Notes: generated by a model not told the origin, from the letters alone. 64,000 bases of DNA from Sphaerisporangium album (GCF_003323745.1 NZ_QOIL01000008.1:1-64000); one strand, 5' to 3'. Positions 35,346-43,969 are shown, numbered from the stretch's first letter. Made by a program: numbers and translations.

Positions 35346-36284
35346 ATGACCACGCGCAGCCGTGTCGACGGCCAGGCGACGGCCCTGGCGGACGAGTACG
35401 TCTCGTACTACAACCGGCGCATCCTGAAGCCGCCGACATGGCGCGCGGCCAGCATCGGCGGCTACCTGTACCTGGGCGGGCTCGCCGGCGCCTCCTCGGT
35501 GTTCGCCGCGGGAGGGCAGCTCACCGGCCGTCCCGGCCTCGCCCGCGCGGGGAAGGCGGCCGCGCTCGTGGGCATCGGCCTGTCCCTCGCCGCCCTCGTG
35601 GAGGACCTCGGGCGTCCGGAGCGTTTCCTCCACATGCTGAGGACCTTCAAGCCCACCTCACCAATGAGCGTCGGCTCGTGGCTGCTCGCCTCGTACGCGC
35701 CGCTCGTCGGTGTCAGCCTGCTCACCGACCTCACCGGCCGCTTCCCCTTCACCGGGCGCGCGGCCTGCTACGGCGCCGCCATCCTCGGGCCCGCGGTCAC
35801 GACGTACACGGCGGTGTTGATCAGCGACACCGCCGTGCCCGCCTGGCACGAGGGGCACCGCGAGATGCCGTTCCTGTTCGCCGGCTCCGCCACCGCGACG
35901 GCCGCGGGCAGTGCCATGATCGCCGCCCCGCCCTCGGAGAACGGCCCGGCCCGGCGCGCGGCCGTCCTCGGCACCGCCCTCGAACTCGGCGCGGGGTGGC
36001 TCATGCGCCGCCGTATGGGCATGATCGCCGGCGCGTACGAGCACGGCCGCGCGGGCGTCCTCATGCGGACGGGCGAGGCGCTCGCGGTGGCGGGCGCCGT
36101 GGGCGCGGTCCTGTGCGGTCGCCGTCGCGCCGCCGCCGTCGCGTCCGGGGCGGCCCTCATGGCGGCCTCGGCCTGCATCCGCCTCGGCGTCTTCTCCGCG
36201 GGCGTCGCCTCCAGCGAGGACCCTGCCTACACCGTCGTCCCGCAACGCGCTCGGCTCGCGTCGCCGGAGACCACGTACGCGTAG
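35346..36284 (+). CDS. NrfD/polysulfide reductase-type membrane subunit of the formate dehydrogenase
   Basis: The product has 312 aa and about eight membrane helices, opening with the NrfD-like IGGYLYLGGLAGASSVFAAG and containing LGRPERFLHMLRTFKPTSPM, the family signature for quinone-interacting subunits. It lacks the haem-binding histidines of cytochrome-b556-type FdnI, so it is a haem-free quinol-linked subunit. It completes a three-gene operon; no fdhD or fdhE maturation gene is in the window. Confidence 0.9.
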   Translation: MTTRSRVDGQATALADEYVSYYNRRILKPPTWRAASIGGYLYLGGLAGASSVFAAGGQLTGRPGLARAGKAAALVGIGLSLAALVEDLGRPERFLHMLRTFKPTSPMSVGSWLLASYAPLVGVSLLTDLTGRFPFTGRAACYGAAILGPAVTTYTAVLISDTAVPAWHEGHREMPFLFAGSATATAAGSAMIAAPPSENGPARRAAVLGTALELGAGWLMRRRMGMIAGAYEHGRAGVLMRTGEALAVAGAVGAVLCGRRRAAAVASGAALMAASACIRLGVFSAGVASSEDPAYTVVPQRARLASPETTYA

Positions 36285-36319
36285 AGCCGGACGGCCGCGA
36301 TGGGCGGCCGCCCGGCTCT
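36283..36319. terminator. Strong convergent terminator hairpin
   Basis: AGAGCCGGACGGCCGC (36283-36298) pairs with GCGGCCGCCCGGCTCT (36304-36319) with one mismatch and a 5-nt loop. It overlaps the NrfD stop and lies 16 bp before the end of the convergent MFS gene. Confidence 0.8.
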
Positions 36320-36334
36320 GTGTTCCAGGCTGGG

Positions 36335-38002
36335 TCAGCGGGCCTCGTGCGCGCCCACCAGGACGGGCTCGCCGTCCGTGCGCTCGCCCGGGAGCGCGCC
36401 GCCGTCCGCCCGGCCCCCGTCCGCCGCCCCGGCGTCCGCCTGCGGGGGCTCGCCGTCCGTCCGCGGGGCCGGGGCCTGGGCGCCGTTGTCCCGCAGGACC
36501 AGGGCGGAGACCACGGCCAGGGCGATGAAGATGACGGCTCCGGTGGCGGCGACCGCGTTCAGCCCGCCGGTGAAGGCGGCGCGTGCGCTGTCGAGCAGTC
36601 CGGCGCCGAGGTCGCCGGCCAGGTCGTGGGCCGTGGCCACGGCGGCGGTGATGCTCTCGCGGGCCGTGCCGATCGCGTCCGAGGGGAGCCCGGACGGCAG
36701 GCCGTCGGTGACGTGCGAGCGGTAGACGAAGGCGCTCAGGCTGCCCAGGGCCGCCACGCCCACCGCCACGCCGAACTCGCCGCTGGTCTCGGAGATGGAC
36801 GCCGCCGAGCCCGCCTTCTCCGGCGCGACCGAGGCCATGATCATGTTCATGGTCAGCGACATCGGGAAGGCGATGCCGAAGGACGAGAGGACCAGCCCGC
36901 CGACCAGCAGGGGCAGCCCGCCCGTGGCCGGGACCTGCGTGTGCAGCACCAGGCCGGCACCGGCGATCAGGAGGCCGGCGGAGGCGACGTAGGCCGGGTG
37001 GAACCGCCGCGCCAGCGCCGGGGCGGTCATGACGCCGACGACCATCGCGACGTTCTGCGGCAACAGCCACGACCCCGCGCTGATCGGCGACAGGCCCTGG
37101 ACGGTCTGGAGGTACAGGGTGGACACCAGCGTCACGCCCGCCATGACGATGCCGGCGAGCAGCCCGATGACCGTCGCGGTGCTGAAGTGGCGGTTGGCGA
37201 ACAGGCGCAGGTCGAGCAGCGGGTCGGTGAGCCGGCGCTGCCGGAGGAAGAACACCGCGCCGAAGGCGACGCCCACGACCACGGCGGCTACGGGCATCGG
37301 GTGGACGCCGGTGCGGGCCAACTCCTTGAGGCCGTAGATGGTCGGCAGGATGGCGGCGAGGGACAGGGCCACGCTGGCGAGGTCGATGCGGCCGGCGTTC
37401 TCGTCCCGGTACTCGGGCAGCAGCTGGGGGCCGACGACGAGCAGAAGCACCATGACCGGCACGCCGAGCAGGAAGGCCGAACCCCACCAGAAGTGCTCCA
37501 GGAGGACCCCGCCGACCAGCGGGCCGAGGGTCGCGCCGCCCATGAAGCAGGCGAACCAGACGCCGATGGCGCTCCCCATCTGCTTGGGGTCCTTGAACAT
37601 GTTGCGGATCAACGCCATGGTCGAGGGCATCAGCGTCGCCCCGGCGACGCCCAGCAGCGCCCGCGCGGCGATCAGCATCTGCGGGCTGGTGGAGTACGCG
37701 GCGACTATCGAGGCCACTCCGAAGGCGGCCGCGCCGGTGAGCAGCAGCTTGCGGCGGCCGATGCGGTCTCCGAGGGTTCCCATGGTGACCAGGAAGCCCG
37801 CCAGCATGAACGAGTAGATGTCCAGGATCCACAGCTGCTGGGTGGCGTCGGCGCCGAGGCTCTCGCTGAGGTGGGGCAGCGCCAGGTACAGGACGCTCAT
37901 GTCGAGCGACAGCAGCAGCGTCGGCAGGGCCAGCACCGCGAGGCCCGTCCATTCGCGCCGTCCGGCTCGCAGACCGGCCCCGGCGTCGGTGTTCACGCTC
38001 AT
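36335..38002 (-). CDS. MFS drug exporter, DHA2 (14-helix) type
   Basis: The product has 555 aa and 14 predicted helices. Motif A is GTLGDRIGRRKLLL, motif C is GVWFACFMGGATLGPLVGG, and helix 1 has LDMSVLYLALPHLSESLG. The whole resembles QacA/SmvA-type exporters of quaternary cations and drugs. A 60-residue Asp/Gly/Ala/Pro-rich tail follows the last helix. No regulator is adjacent. It is probably a proton-driven efflux pump of the cytoplasmic membrane; substrate unknown. Confidence 0.92.
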   Translation of the reverse strand: MSVNTDAGAGLRAGRREWTGLAVLALPTLLLSLDMSVLYLALPHLSESLGADATQQLWILDIYSFMLAGFLVTMGTLGDRIGRRKLLLTGAAAFGVASIVAAYSTSPQMLIAARALLGVAGATLMPSTMALIRNMFKDPKQMGSAIGVWFACFMGGATLGPLVGGVLLEHFWWGSAFLLGVPVMVLLLVVGPQLLPEYRDENAGRIDLASVALSLAAILPTIYGLKELARTGVHPMPVAAVVVGVAFGAVFFLRQRRLTDPLLDLRLFANRHFSTATVIGLLAGIVMAGVTLVSTLYLQTVQGLSPISAGSWLLPQNVAMVVGVMTAPALARRFHPAYVASAGLLIAGAGLVLHTQVPATGGLPLLVGGLVLSSFGIAFPMSLTMNMIMASVAPEKAGSAASISETSGEFGVAVGVAALGSLSAFVYRSHVTDGLPSGLPSDAIGTARESITAAVATAHDLAGDLGAGLLDSARAAFTGGLNAVAATGAVIFIALAVVSALVLRDNGAQAPAPRTDGEPPQADAGAADGGRADGGALPGERTDGEPVLVGAHEAR

Positions 38003-38533
38003 CGAAGGTTCCTCGTTTCAGGTCCGCGGCTCGGAGGGGGGCCCTCGGTCACCGTCGTTTCGAACGTGGCTCAACCGTGTCACCGAACATTTTATTTGTC
38101 AAGGTGCTTGGAATCGTCGGTGACAGGCCGCAGGCGCGGGCCGTACGGCCGTCGACGGCCGGGGAGCCCCTGACCTGCGGATCGTCGGTGTGCCGGTCGG
38201 TCTCGTCCGTGCCGATGCCTCGGCCGCAGGTGCCGCTCTGGCAAGGGGTGGGGCGGCCCTGTCCGTGGCGCATGCCGCCCGTGGACGGGGGACGGATGTC
38301 GAGGGGCGTGAGCGGACGAGCCGCGATGGGGGTGTGATATAGCGGCACATAGGTGGCTCATAATGTCGCGGAATGCCGCTGGAACGCGGCGAAATAGCGA
38401 TATGCCGACATTGCCGGCCTGTGGCGCGGCCATTCCGGACCCTGCCATTGATGCGGGATTGTGATTACTTCACCGCTCTAAAAGATTTAATTGCATGATA
38501 AGATGGGAAAAATAGCGACTAGTCTCTCCGAGC
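38003..38533. other. 531-bp region without a recognisable gene
   Basis: Frames on both strands lack a consistent codon bias and ribosome sites. Both ends are AT-rich (about 38060-38110 and 38440-38520), consistent with divergent promoters for the MFS gene and the methyltransferase gene. No operator-grade dyad was noticed. Confidence 0.5.
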
Positions 38534-39391
38534 GTGAGAAACAATGGAGAGGTCAGCCGTACCGCGCTGACGGCCGCCGCCGCGCGAGCCGCGCATCTGA
38601 TGGTCGACGACCAGCCCACGATCTTCGCCGACACGCCCGCGTACGCCCTGCTCGGAGACCACGCCGAAGAGCTGACGGCCTACCACAAGGTCCACGGCGC
38701 CCACCCGATCCTCGCGGCCGCCCGCGCCACGGCCACCACCCGCAGCCGTTACACCGAGGACCGGCTGGCCGAGGCCGTGCGCCGGGGGGTCGGCCAGTAC
38801 GTCATCCTGGGCGCCGGCCTCGACTCCTACGCCTATCGCGCCGGGGAGGACGGCCCCGTCCGCGTGTTCGAGGTCGACCACCCGGCGACCGGGCAGTGGA
38901 AGCGCGACGCGCTCGCGAAGGCCGGCATCGGCGTTCCCGGCACGGTCGCGTTCGTCGCGGTCGACTTCGAGAACGATTCGCCGGCGGACCGCCTCGTCCA
39001 GGAGGGTTTCGATCCCTCCGCGCCCGCCGTGGTGAGCTGGCTGGGCGTCACGATGTACCTCGCCCGCGAGACCATCGGGCGGACGCTCGCCATGGTCGGC
39101 GGTTTCGCGTCCGGCAGCGAGCTCGTGATCGACTCCATGCTGCCCGAGGGCCTCCGGGACGAGGAAGCCCAGGCGTACGTCGACGCGGTCCTGCCGGTCG
39201 TGGCCGAGAGCGGCGAGCCGTGGCTGACCTTCCTCGGCCCCGGCGACATGTCGGCGATCCTGCGCGAGCACGGCCTGGAGGTGCTCGCGCACGCCCACGA
39301 GCGCGAAGCGATCGACGCCGCCCTCTGGAACCGGACGGACGCGCTGCGCCCGTCCAGTCTCTCGCTCCTCACCCACGCGCGGGTTCCGTAG
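38534..39391 (+). CDS. Class I SAM-dependent methyltransferase (leucine carboxyl methyltransferase-like)
   Basis: The product has 285 aa from GTG. It is of the TIGR00027 family expanded in actinomycetes: SRTALTAAAARAAHLMVDDQ, ATTRSRYTEDRLAEAV, QYVILGAGLDSYAYR (SAM loop), VFEVDHPATGQWKRDAL and APAVVSWLGVTMYLARE. The upstream GTG is needed because the family signature starts at residue 9; it lacks a clear ribosome site. Substrate unknown. The convergent secreted-protein gene ends 5 bp away with no terminator between. Confidence 0.9.
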   Translation: MRNNGEVSRTALTAAAARAAHLMVDDQPTIFADTPAYALLGDHAEELTAYHKVHGAHPILAAARATATTRSRYTEDRLAEAVRRGVGQYVILGAGLDSYAYRAGEDGPVRVFEVDHPATGQWKRDALAKAGIGVPGTVAFVAVDFENDSPADRLVQEGFDPSAPAVVSWLGVTMYLARETIGRTLAMVGGFASGSELVIDSMLPEGLRDEEAQAYVDAVLPVVAESGEPWLTFLGPGDMSAILREHGLEVLAHAHEREAIDAALWNRTDALRPSSLSLLTHARVP

Positions 39392-39396
39392 GCCGG

Positions 39397-39912
39397 TCAG
39401 GGAACCACGTGCGTCGTCGCGGCGACCACCTGCGCCTGCGGCACGCAGAGCAACGAGTTGTACGCGTTGTAAGGCTGGCGGTAGCGGTCCGGCGTGAACG
39501 TCACGTCGCCCACGTTCGGGACCGTCACTTGTGCGGTCCCGCCGCGCATCTTCCATGTCTGGCCCGGCGGGGTCGCGGGGTTGGTGAGGCCGGTGGCGGT
39601 GACGCCGCCCGACGCCGCGCCACCGAGCAGGATGGTCATGTTGCCGACCTTGACCCCCGCCTGCTCGTCGGCGTAGGTGATCACGTCGGTGTCGAAATCG
39701 ACGGTGACGGTGAACGTGGTCCCCCGCCGGGCCGTGGCGGGGGCCGTGACCGTCGTGGTGAACGCGGCCGGGTACTGGGGCCCGTAGGTCCCGCACACGT
39801 ACGACGCGGTCACGGTGCCGGCCGCGGCGGGCGAGGCGGCGGCGACGACGAGACCGGCCGCGAGCACGCCCGAAGCCGCCAGCCCGGCCACCTTCTTGTG
39901 GAACGAGACCAT
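39397..39912 (-). CDS. Small secreted protein
   Basis: The ATG at 39912 has AAAGGGG 6 nt upstream. The product, 171 aa, has a Sec signal peptide (VAGLAASGVLAAGLVVAAAS, cleavage after PAAA near residue 32). The mature part is beta-rich with two cysteines (SYVCGTYG and SLLCVPQA) that could form a disulfide, and a middle block TARRGTTFTVTVDFDTDV. This is reminiscent of the small secreted beta-sandwich proteins (possibly DUF6801-like) of actinomycetes; I do not recognise the family firmly. It is divergent from another secreted protein across a structured spacer. Confidence 0.75.
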   Translation of the reverse strand: MVSFHKKVAGLAASGVLAAGLVVAAASPAAAGTVTASYVCGTYGPQYPAAFTTTVTAPATARRGTTFTVTVDFDTDVITYADEQAGVKVGNMTILLGGAASGGVTATGLTNPATPPGQTWKMRGGTAQVTVPNVGDVTFTPDRYRQPYNAYNSLLCVPQAQVVAATTHVVP

Positions 39913-40255
39913 GCGCAACCCCTTTCAGATGTGAACGAATTGCAGCGACCACCGGCTCTGTTTTCGGTCATCGCCGTCCTCACATCGTGATCGCACAGGG
40001 ATGCGTGGGCTTCTTCTAAAATGCCTCGCCGCTGGCAGGAAGCGGTCCGGCACCCCGATCGGGGTGTCCTTTACCTGCCAAAGAGCAGTTTCATAGGACT
40101 GCTCCGAGCGGCGTCAGAACGACCTGGAGTCATAACCGCGTGTAGCTGTTGATTGCGGAACGTCACTGGATTTGATTGGTCCCGCCGCCTCTCTCGCGGC
40201 CGGTCCACCCGGGCGGCGAGAGGGGCGGTCAGCATCCCGCAATGAAAGGACCTTC
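39913..40255. other. Structured divergent spacer between two secreted-protein genes
   Basis: This 343-bp spacer has no gene but contains two tandem hairpins at 40033-40104 (separate entry) and AT-richer flanks around 39945-40025 and 40140-40190, which probably contain the two divergent promoters. Confidence 0.55.
40033..40104. ncRNA. Tandem hairpins in divergent spacer; candidate structured RNA or leader element
   Basis: The outer stem TGGCAGG (40033-40039)/CCTGCCA (40074-40080) encloses the perfect palindrome CACCCCGATCGGGGTG (40051-40066). A second perfect hairpin follows: GAGCAGT (40083-40089), 8-nt loop, ACTGCTC (40098-40104). The combination of a nested and a simple stem within 72 nt in a non-coding spacer is unlikely by chance but could be DNA dyads for a regulator. 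It matches no riboswitch class I know. Confidence 0.35.
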
Positions 40256-40774
40256 ATGTCCCGGATGTCCACACGTACGGCGGTCCTGGCCACGACCGCC
40301 CTCGCCGCCCTCGCCCTGACGCCCCCCGCGACGGCCGCCGTCCCGCAGAGCCACGCCGCCACGGCCGCCGTCCCGCAGGGCCACGCCGCCATGGCCGCCG
40401 TCCCGCAGGCCCCTGCGGCCCCGGCCACGGTGTCCGGCGTCCCCGGCCGCTGCGGCCAGCGGCTCGGCGAGTGGATCGACGGCGGGCACGCCGTCTACAA
40501 GGGCAGGGCGCTCGCGGTGCCCGACGGCGAGGGCGCCGACGTGACCCTCGTCTTCGACGGCGACCGCGTCGTCCTCACCTTCGACAAGGACTCCTCACCA
40601 CCGCTGGCCTACCGCTTCAACCCCCGCATCCCGCTCATCAGCATCGGGACGACCGGTTTCATCGTCGACCTCGACCAGCCCCGCTGCGACCGCGACGGGG
40701 TGGCCGCCGCCCACATCGTCGTCAACGTCATCAAACTCCTCCACCTGGAAGGCCGCGTCGCCCGCACCGAGTGA
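40256..40774 (+). CDS. Small secreted protein with decapeptide repeats
   Basis: The ATG at 40256 follows AAAGGA. The product has 172 aa: a Sec signal peptide (TAVLATTALAALALTPPATA), then three decapeptides TAAVPQSHAA, TAAVPQGHAA, MAAVPQAPAA, then a 110-aa mature domain with two cysteines (GRCGQRLGEW and PRCDRDGV). Blocks include VTLVFDGDRVVLTFDKDSS and ISIGTTGFIVDLDQPRC. No family recognised. A terminator follows at 40790. Confidence 0.75.
   Translation: MSRMSTRTAVLATTALAALALTPPATAAVPQSHAATAAVPQGHAAMAAVPQAPAAPATVSGVPGRCGQRLGEWIDGGHAVYKGRALAVPDGEGADVTLVFDGDRVVLTFDKDSSPPLAYRFNPRIPLISIGTTGFIVDLDQPRCDRDGVAAAHIVVNVIKLLHLEGRVARTE
40331..40420 (+). repeat. Three 30-bp tandem repeats
   Basis: Units at 40331, 40361 and 40391 each encode x-AAVPQ-x-x-AA. 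The first two differ by one base. In-frame and directly after the signal peptide, so they form a spacer of variable length. Confidence 0.85.
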
Positions 40775-40789
40775 CCCGGAACCGGGCCG

Positions 40790-40816
40790 GCGCTCTCCCT
40801 CGCACGGGGAGAGCGC
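40790..40816. terminator. Convergent terminator hairpin
   Basis: GCGCTCTCCC (40790-40799) pairs perfectly with GGGAGAGCGC (40807-40816) across a 7-nt loop, between the convergent secreted-protein and DUF5996 genes. Confidence 0.75.
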
Positions 40817-40828
40817 CCCCGGGGAGCC

Positions 40829-41764
40829 TCAGGTGCTCAGCACGGGGTCGGTGACGCCGCCGGGGCAGGCGAGCCCGGGGACGTCCCAGCGCGCCCGGCG
40901 GGCCCCGGCCTGGTAGGAACTCTCGTAGAACTCCAGCACGGCGGCACGCGGGTCGGCCTCGGCGCGGGCGTCGTCGTAGCGAAGGATCGCGAGGTGGCTT
41001 CCACGCTGCGGCACCCACATCGCCGGCTCCGGCCGCAGCGGCTCCTCCTCCAGCCCCGCCGGCTCCGGAGCCGTGTAGGAGTAGAAGGCGGGCTCGGGGA
41101 AGGAGTCGTCGCCGAACCAGAACCCCGAGCTGATCACCTCGCGCGAATACGCCTCGCGGGTCACCGGATCGGCCTCCGGCGACTGGTCGATCCTCCGGCC
41201 GGAGAACCGCGTGCAGGCGATGTCGAAGGTGTGCCAGAAGTGGTGGACCGGGCTGATCTTCCCGGAGAAGTTCGCGGCGAACTCCTCCAGCAGCAGGTTC
41301 ACCTGACTGAGCACCTGCCAGTAACGCGTCACCATGGCCGCGTCGTACGACGCGTGCTCGTCGTCCTCGGCGAACGGCCGCCCCGCGTCCGCCAGGTCGA
41401 ACGGCCGGGGGATCTCGATGGTGACGCGCACTCCCAGCGCGTCGAGCGCCCGCATGACCTCGCTGTAGAAGGAAGCCACCGACCGGTCGTACAACGGGAA
41501 CGACACCTTCCGGCCGTCCACGGTGCTCACCACGAGCTGGTGGTCGACGAAGTCGAAGTCGATGGTGAAGATCGGGTTGCCGTCCGCCTGCCCCATCGGC
41601 CGCGTCGTCAGCCCACGCCCGGTGACGTGGAACGGCGCGTTCCACCAGTGGTTGCGCCGCACCCCCGCCGCCAGCCGTATCTTCCCCACGACCTGTGCGA
41701 ACCGGTGCAAGGTGTCCTTGGTGTCCCGCCACTCATCCAACGGCATCGCCGGAAACAATCGCAT
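40829..41764 (-). CDS. DUF5996 family protein
   Basis: The product has 311 aa. Conserved blocks include LHRFAQVVGKIRLAAGVRRN, HWWNAPFHVTGRGLTTRPM, SPVHHFWHTFDIACTRFSGR and a C-terminal FYESSYQAGARRARWD. These match DUF5996, a cytoplasmic family of unknown function found in actinomycetes and cyanobacteria. No membrane segment or signal peptide. The His-rich central block might bind a metal, which is speculation. Confidence 0.8.
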   Translation of the reverse strand: MRLFPAMPLDEWRDTKDTLHRFAQVVGKIRLAAGVRRNHWWNAPFHVTGRGLTTRPMGQADGNPIFTIDFDFVDHQLVVSTVDGRKVSFPLYDRSVASFYSEVMRALDALGVRVTIEIPRPFDLADAGRPFAEDDEHASYDAAMVTRYWQVLSQVNLLLEEFAANFSGKISPVHHFWHTFDIACTRFSGRRIDQSPEADPVTREAYSREVISSGFWFGDDSFPEPAFYSYTAPEPAGLEEEPLRPEPAMWVPQRGSHLAILRYDDARAEADPRAAVLEFYESSYQAGARRARWDVPGLACPGGVTDPVLST

Positions 41765-41839
41765 CTCACGATCATTCCCTACTCCACCTGGTTGAACAGG
41801 ACCGGGTGCACGACGAAGTGAGCGCCTGCCGCTGACGGC

Positions 41840-43177
41840 TCAGGACATCAACACGGCGCGGGCCGTCTGGACGCGGGCCGTCTCGAGTTCCCTTTCGATG
41901 GCCGCGGCTTCCGTCTCGCCGAGGGTGAGGGCCGCCTCCGCGGGCGGCCGTGCGCTGACCAGTTGGAGGCGCAGGTGTGTGGGGGGATGGGTTCTGTCCG
42001 TGGAGGTCATGCGGCGGGCGGACAGGCGGAGGCGGCGTAGGCGTTCGGCCTCGGGAATGGACGTCACGTACTCGCGCAGTTCCCGCCACAGGGACGCGTC
42101 GGCCTCGTCGCGGGAGGTGGCGCGGGTGGAGCGTCGTCCCTGCTGGACGGCCGAGCGGCGGCGGAAGACGGTTTCCACGCTGTCGCCGAGGACGAGCGTC
42201 TGCAACATGGACCTGGTCGCCGTGGACGAGGCCACGCGGGCCGCCATCTCGTCCGCGCGGTACTCGGCGCGGTGGCCGGGGGCCAGCGTGAGGCGCAGCA
42301 TCAGGCGCAACAACAGCCCGGTGAGGTGGTGAACGCCTCGCATCACCAGCTTGGCCACCCAGTCCATGACCATGAAGACCAGGCCCGCCCCGGACTCCTC
42401 GACGGGCCCGGGAGCGCTGGCCCTGTGCCAGTGCGTCAGGGCCTCGACGGCCGAGTGGAACCACAGATTGCGACGCGGGTCGCCGTTGACGGCGTGACCG
42501 AGCTCGTGAGCGAGCGAGGCGACGCGCTCCTCGGGGGTGAGCACCTCCCACAGGGCGAGGCCGATGGTGAGGACGCCGTGCCGCCGCAGTCCCACCCTGG
42601 TGTAGCTCGTGCCGAAACCCGGCGTCACCTCGATCAGCTCGGCGGGAGGCGCGCCGAGTTCGGCGGCGATCCGGTCGGCGAGGGCGTACAGGTGCGGCGC
42701 CTCGGAGCGGGACAGGGGTGAGCCGTCCGGATCGAGGCGGCCCAGGCGGGGACGGGTGACGAAGGCGATGCCGAGACCGATCGCGGCGACCGGCACCATC
42801 AGCAGGTTTCCGGTGGTCAGCAGCCCGATGGATCCGACGGTGAACGCGGCGGTGACCAGGTGCACGGACCCTGCGACGGCCATGGCCGCGAACCGCGCCC
42901 CGTCGCGTGCGGCGGGGGGACGTGACGGGTTCGCCAGGTCCCGGAAGACCCGCTCGACGGTCGCGCCGTCGGCCCGCCGCCGGGCCTCGCGCCGCCGTTC
43001 CGCCCGGCCTCGCGGAGCCGTATTCGTCACGGTCCCCGATCTCGCCGAGGGGTCGAGGTTCCACGAGCACGAGGGACACCAGGTCACGAAGCGTGGGTCC
43101 GTCGAAAGAGGCGCGGAGCAGGACGGGCACATCCCGTCGGCCTCGACGGCGGGCGGCATGGTCATGCCCGAGATCAT
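41840..43177 (-). CDS. M48-family membrane metalloprotease with zinc-ribbon N-terminus
   Basis: The product has 445 aa. The N-terminus is a zinc ribbon (C17-P-S-C20 and C34-P-S-C37), followed by two hydrophobic segments at about residues 95-142. The peptidase domain has H224-E-L-G-H228 in SLAHELGHAVNGD and the third ligand Glu in AEYRADEMA. The M48 fold resembles HtpX/Ste24-type proteases that degrade misfolded membrane proteins. The N-terminal zinc ribbon and Arg-rich linker are typical of actinobacterial members. The start (43177 or 43165) is uncertain. Confidence 0.88.
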   Translation of the reverse strand: MISGMTMPPAVEADGMCPSCSAPLSTDPRFVTWCPSCSWNLDPSARSGTVTNTAPRGRAERRREARRRADGATVERVFRDLANPSRPPAARDGARFAAMAVAGSVHLVTAAFTVGSIGLLTTGNLLMVPVAAIGLGIAFVTRPRLGRLDPDGSPLSRSEAPHLYALADRIAAELGAPPAELIEVTPGFGTSYTRVGLRRHGVLTIGLALWEVLTPEERVASLAHELGHAVNGDPRRNLWFHSAVEALTHWHRASAPGPVEESGAGLVFMVMDWVAKLVMRGVHHLTGLLLRLMLRLTLAPGHRAEYRADEMAARVASSTATRSMLQTLVLGDSVETVFRRRSAVQQGRRSTRATSRDEADASLWRELREYVTSIPEAERLRRLRLSARRMTSTDRTHPPTHLRLQLVSARPPAEAALTLGETEAAAIERELETARVQTARAVLMS

Positions 43178-43326
43178 GCCGTATACGAAGACCTAAGGAC
43201 AGAAACCCGCCTAATACCGGTATCGACGCTCATGTCTGCTGGTCTCATGCATCCGTGACGCGTGGTGTCGGCTAGGGGCGAACCCGGCGCCGTTCTCCGG
43301 AACGCCGGCGCGTCCGCGGACAGTCC

Positions 43327-43560
43327 TTGGGTCCTGCCGACGGGAAGCCACTGGTCGTGTGGCCGCCGGAGACCGACTATCCGGACGTGTTCCGCATTGA
43401 CCCGGCGGCGGTCAAGCCGGGACAAACCGCCGTCCTGGAGCTCAACGTCTCCGACGACGAGCGGACCGCGGGTATCTGGGCCAACATCTCCAGCGGTCCG
43501 GTGGCGCAGTGCACCCTGGTCGACAGCGACGAGGCGCCCTCGGCCCGCCCCGGGGCTGGG
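43327..43560 (+). pseudogene. Unidentified coding remnant
   Basis: From 43327 the frame reads GPADGKPLVVWPPETDYPDV, FRIDPAAVKPGQTAVLELNV and ISSGPVAQCTLVDSDEAPSA with strong G/C at third positions. After about 43560 the bias disappears although the frame stays open to 43836. No ribosome site precedes it. It reads like part of a secreted or surface beta-strand protein. Identity unknown. Confidence 0.35.
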
Positions 43561-43671
43561 ACGACTGACGGCTCCACGGCCGGCGGCGAAGCCCGAAGAT
43601 CGAGCATGGGCGGGAAGCGGGTCGTCCGAAGGGGGAGTGACTCGGAGGACGGCCGCTTCTCGCCTCAGGCC

Positions 43672-43880
43672 GGGCTCTGGGTGGAGCCGACGACGGAGTC
43701 GATGAAGCGCGGCACTTGGGCGTTGACCTCGGGGGCGAGTTGGCCCGCTATCGAGTGGGTGGGCGTGCGGTTACAGTTCGGCCTGGATGTTGGGCACAAG
43801 GGTGCGCGCTCGAAGGCTTTCCGGGGTCGTGGATGACGCTGCGGCCGGCCACCAGGAGCCGAGGCGCGGGCCAGGGGACC
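43672..43880 (-). pseudogene. Frame-broken C-terminus of an alpha/beta hydrolase
   Basis: Reading the minus strand in three successive frames gives APRLLVAGRSVIHDP, then TTPESLRARTLVPNIQAEL, then THSIAGQLAPEVNAQVPRFI followed by DSVVG and a stop at 43672. Together these mirror the end of alpha/beta hydrolases: strand with VAG, a P-x-S-L-R-A segment, a loop with the catalytic His (here HSIAGQ) and an F-I-D-x-V tail. At least two frameshifts separate the blocks. The upstream two-thirds of the gene is absent. Confidence 0.45.
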
Positions 43881-43969
43881 TGAGGACAGAAATTACCAAA
43901 GGCGCTTATGCTCGCTGACGCCCTGCGTCAATGAGGCGACTGGCCGACCAGTGGGGCGCCGTTCGCAGT

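Larger units (their letters stand above)
43178..43969. other. Decayed region with coding remnants on both strands
   Basis: No intact gene is convincing across these 792 bp. The plus strand from about 43327 to 43560 has codon bias of a real gene (separate entry), and the minus strand from about 43880 to 43672 shows a frame-broken alpha/beta hydrolase end. The rest has no coding signal. The stretch borders the low-GC AlbA-type gene. Confidence 0.5.

Noticed and set aside
38049..38350. Three overlapping minus-strand frames of 80-118 codons in the gap after the MFS gene
   Set aside because: They overlap each other in different frames, lack ribosome sites and have no codon bias.
40051..40066. The palindrome as a simple terminator
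   Set aside because: Both flanking genes diverge from it, so no 3' end is nearby; the outer stem and second hairpin also argue for another role.
40256..40774. Secreted protein as an antimicrobial peptide precursor
   Set aside because: Too long, with a folded-looking mature domain and no leader-peptide or modification genes nearby.
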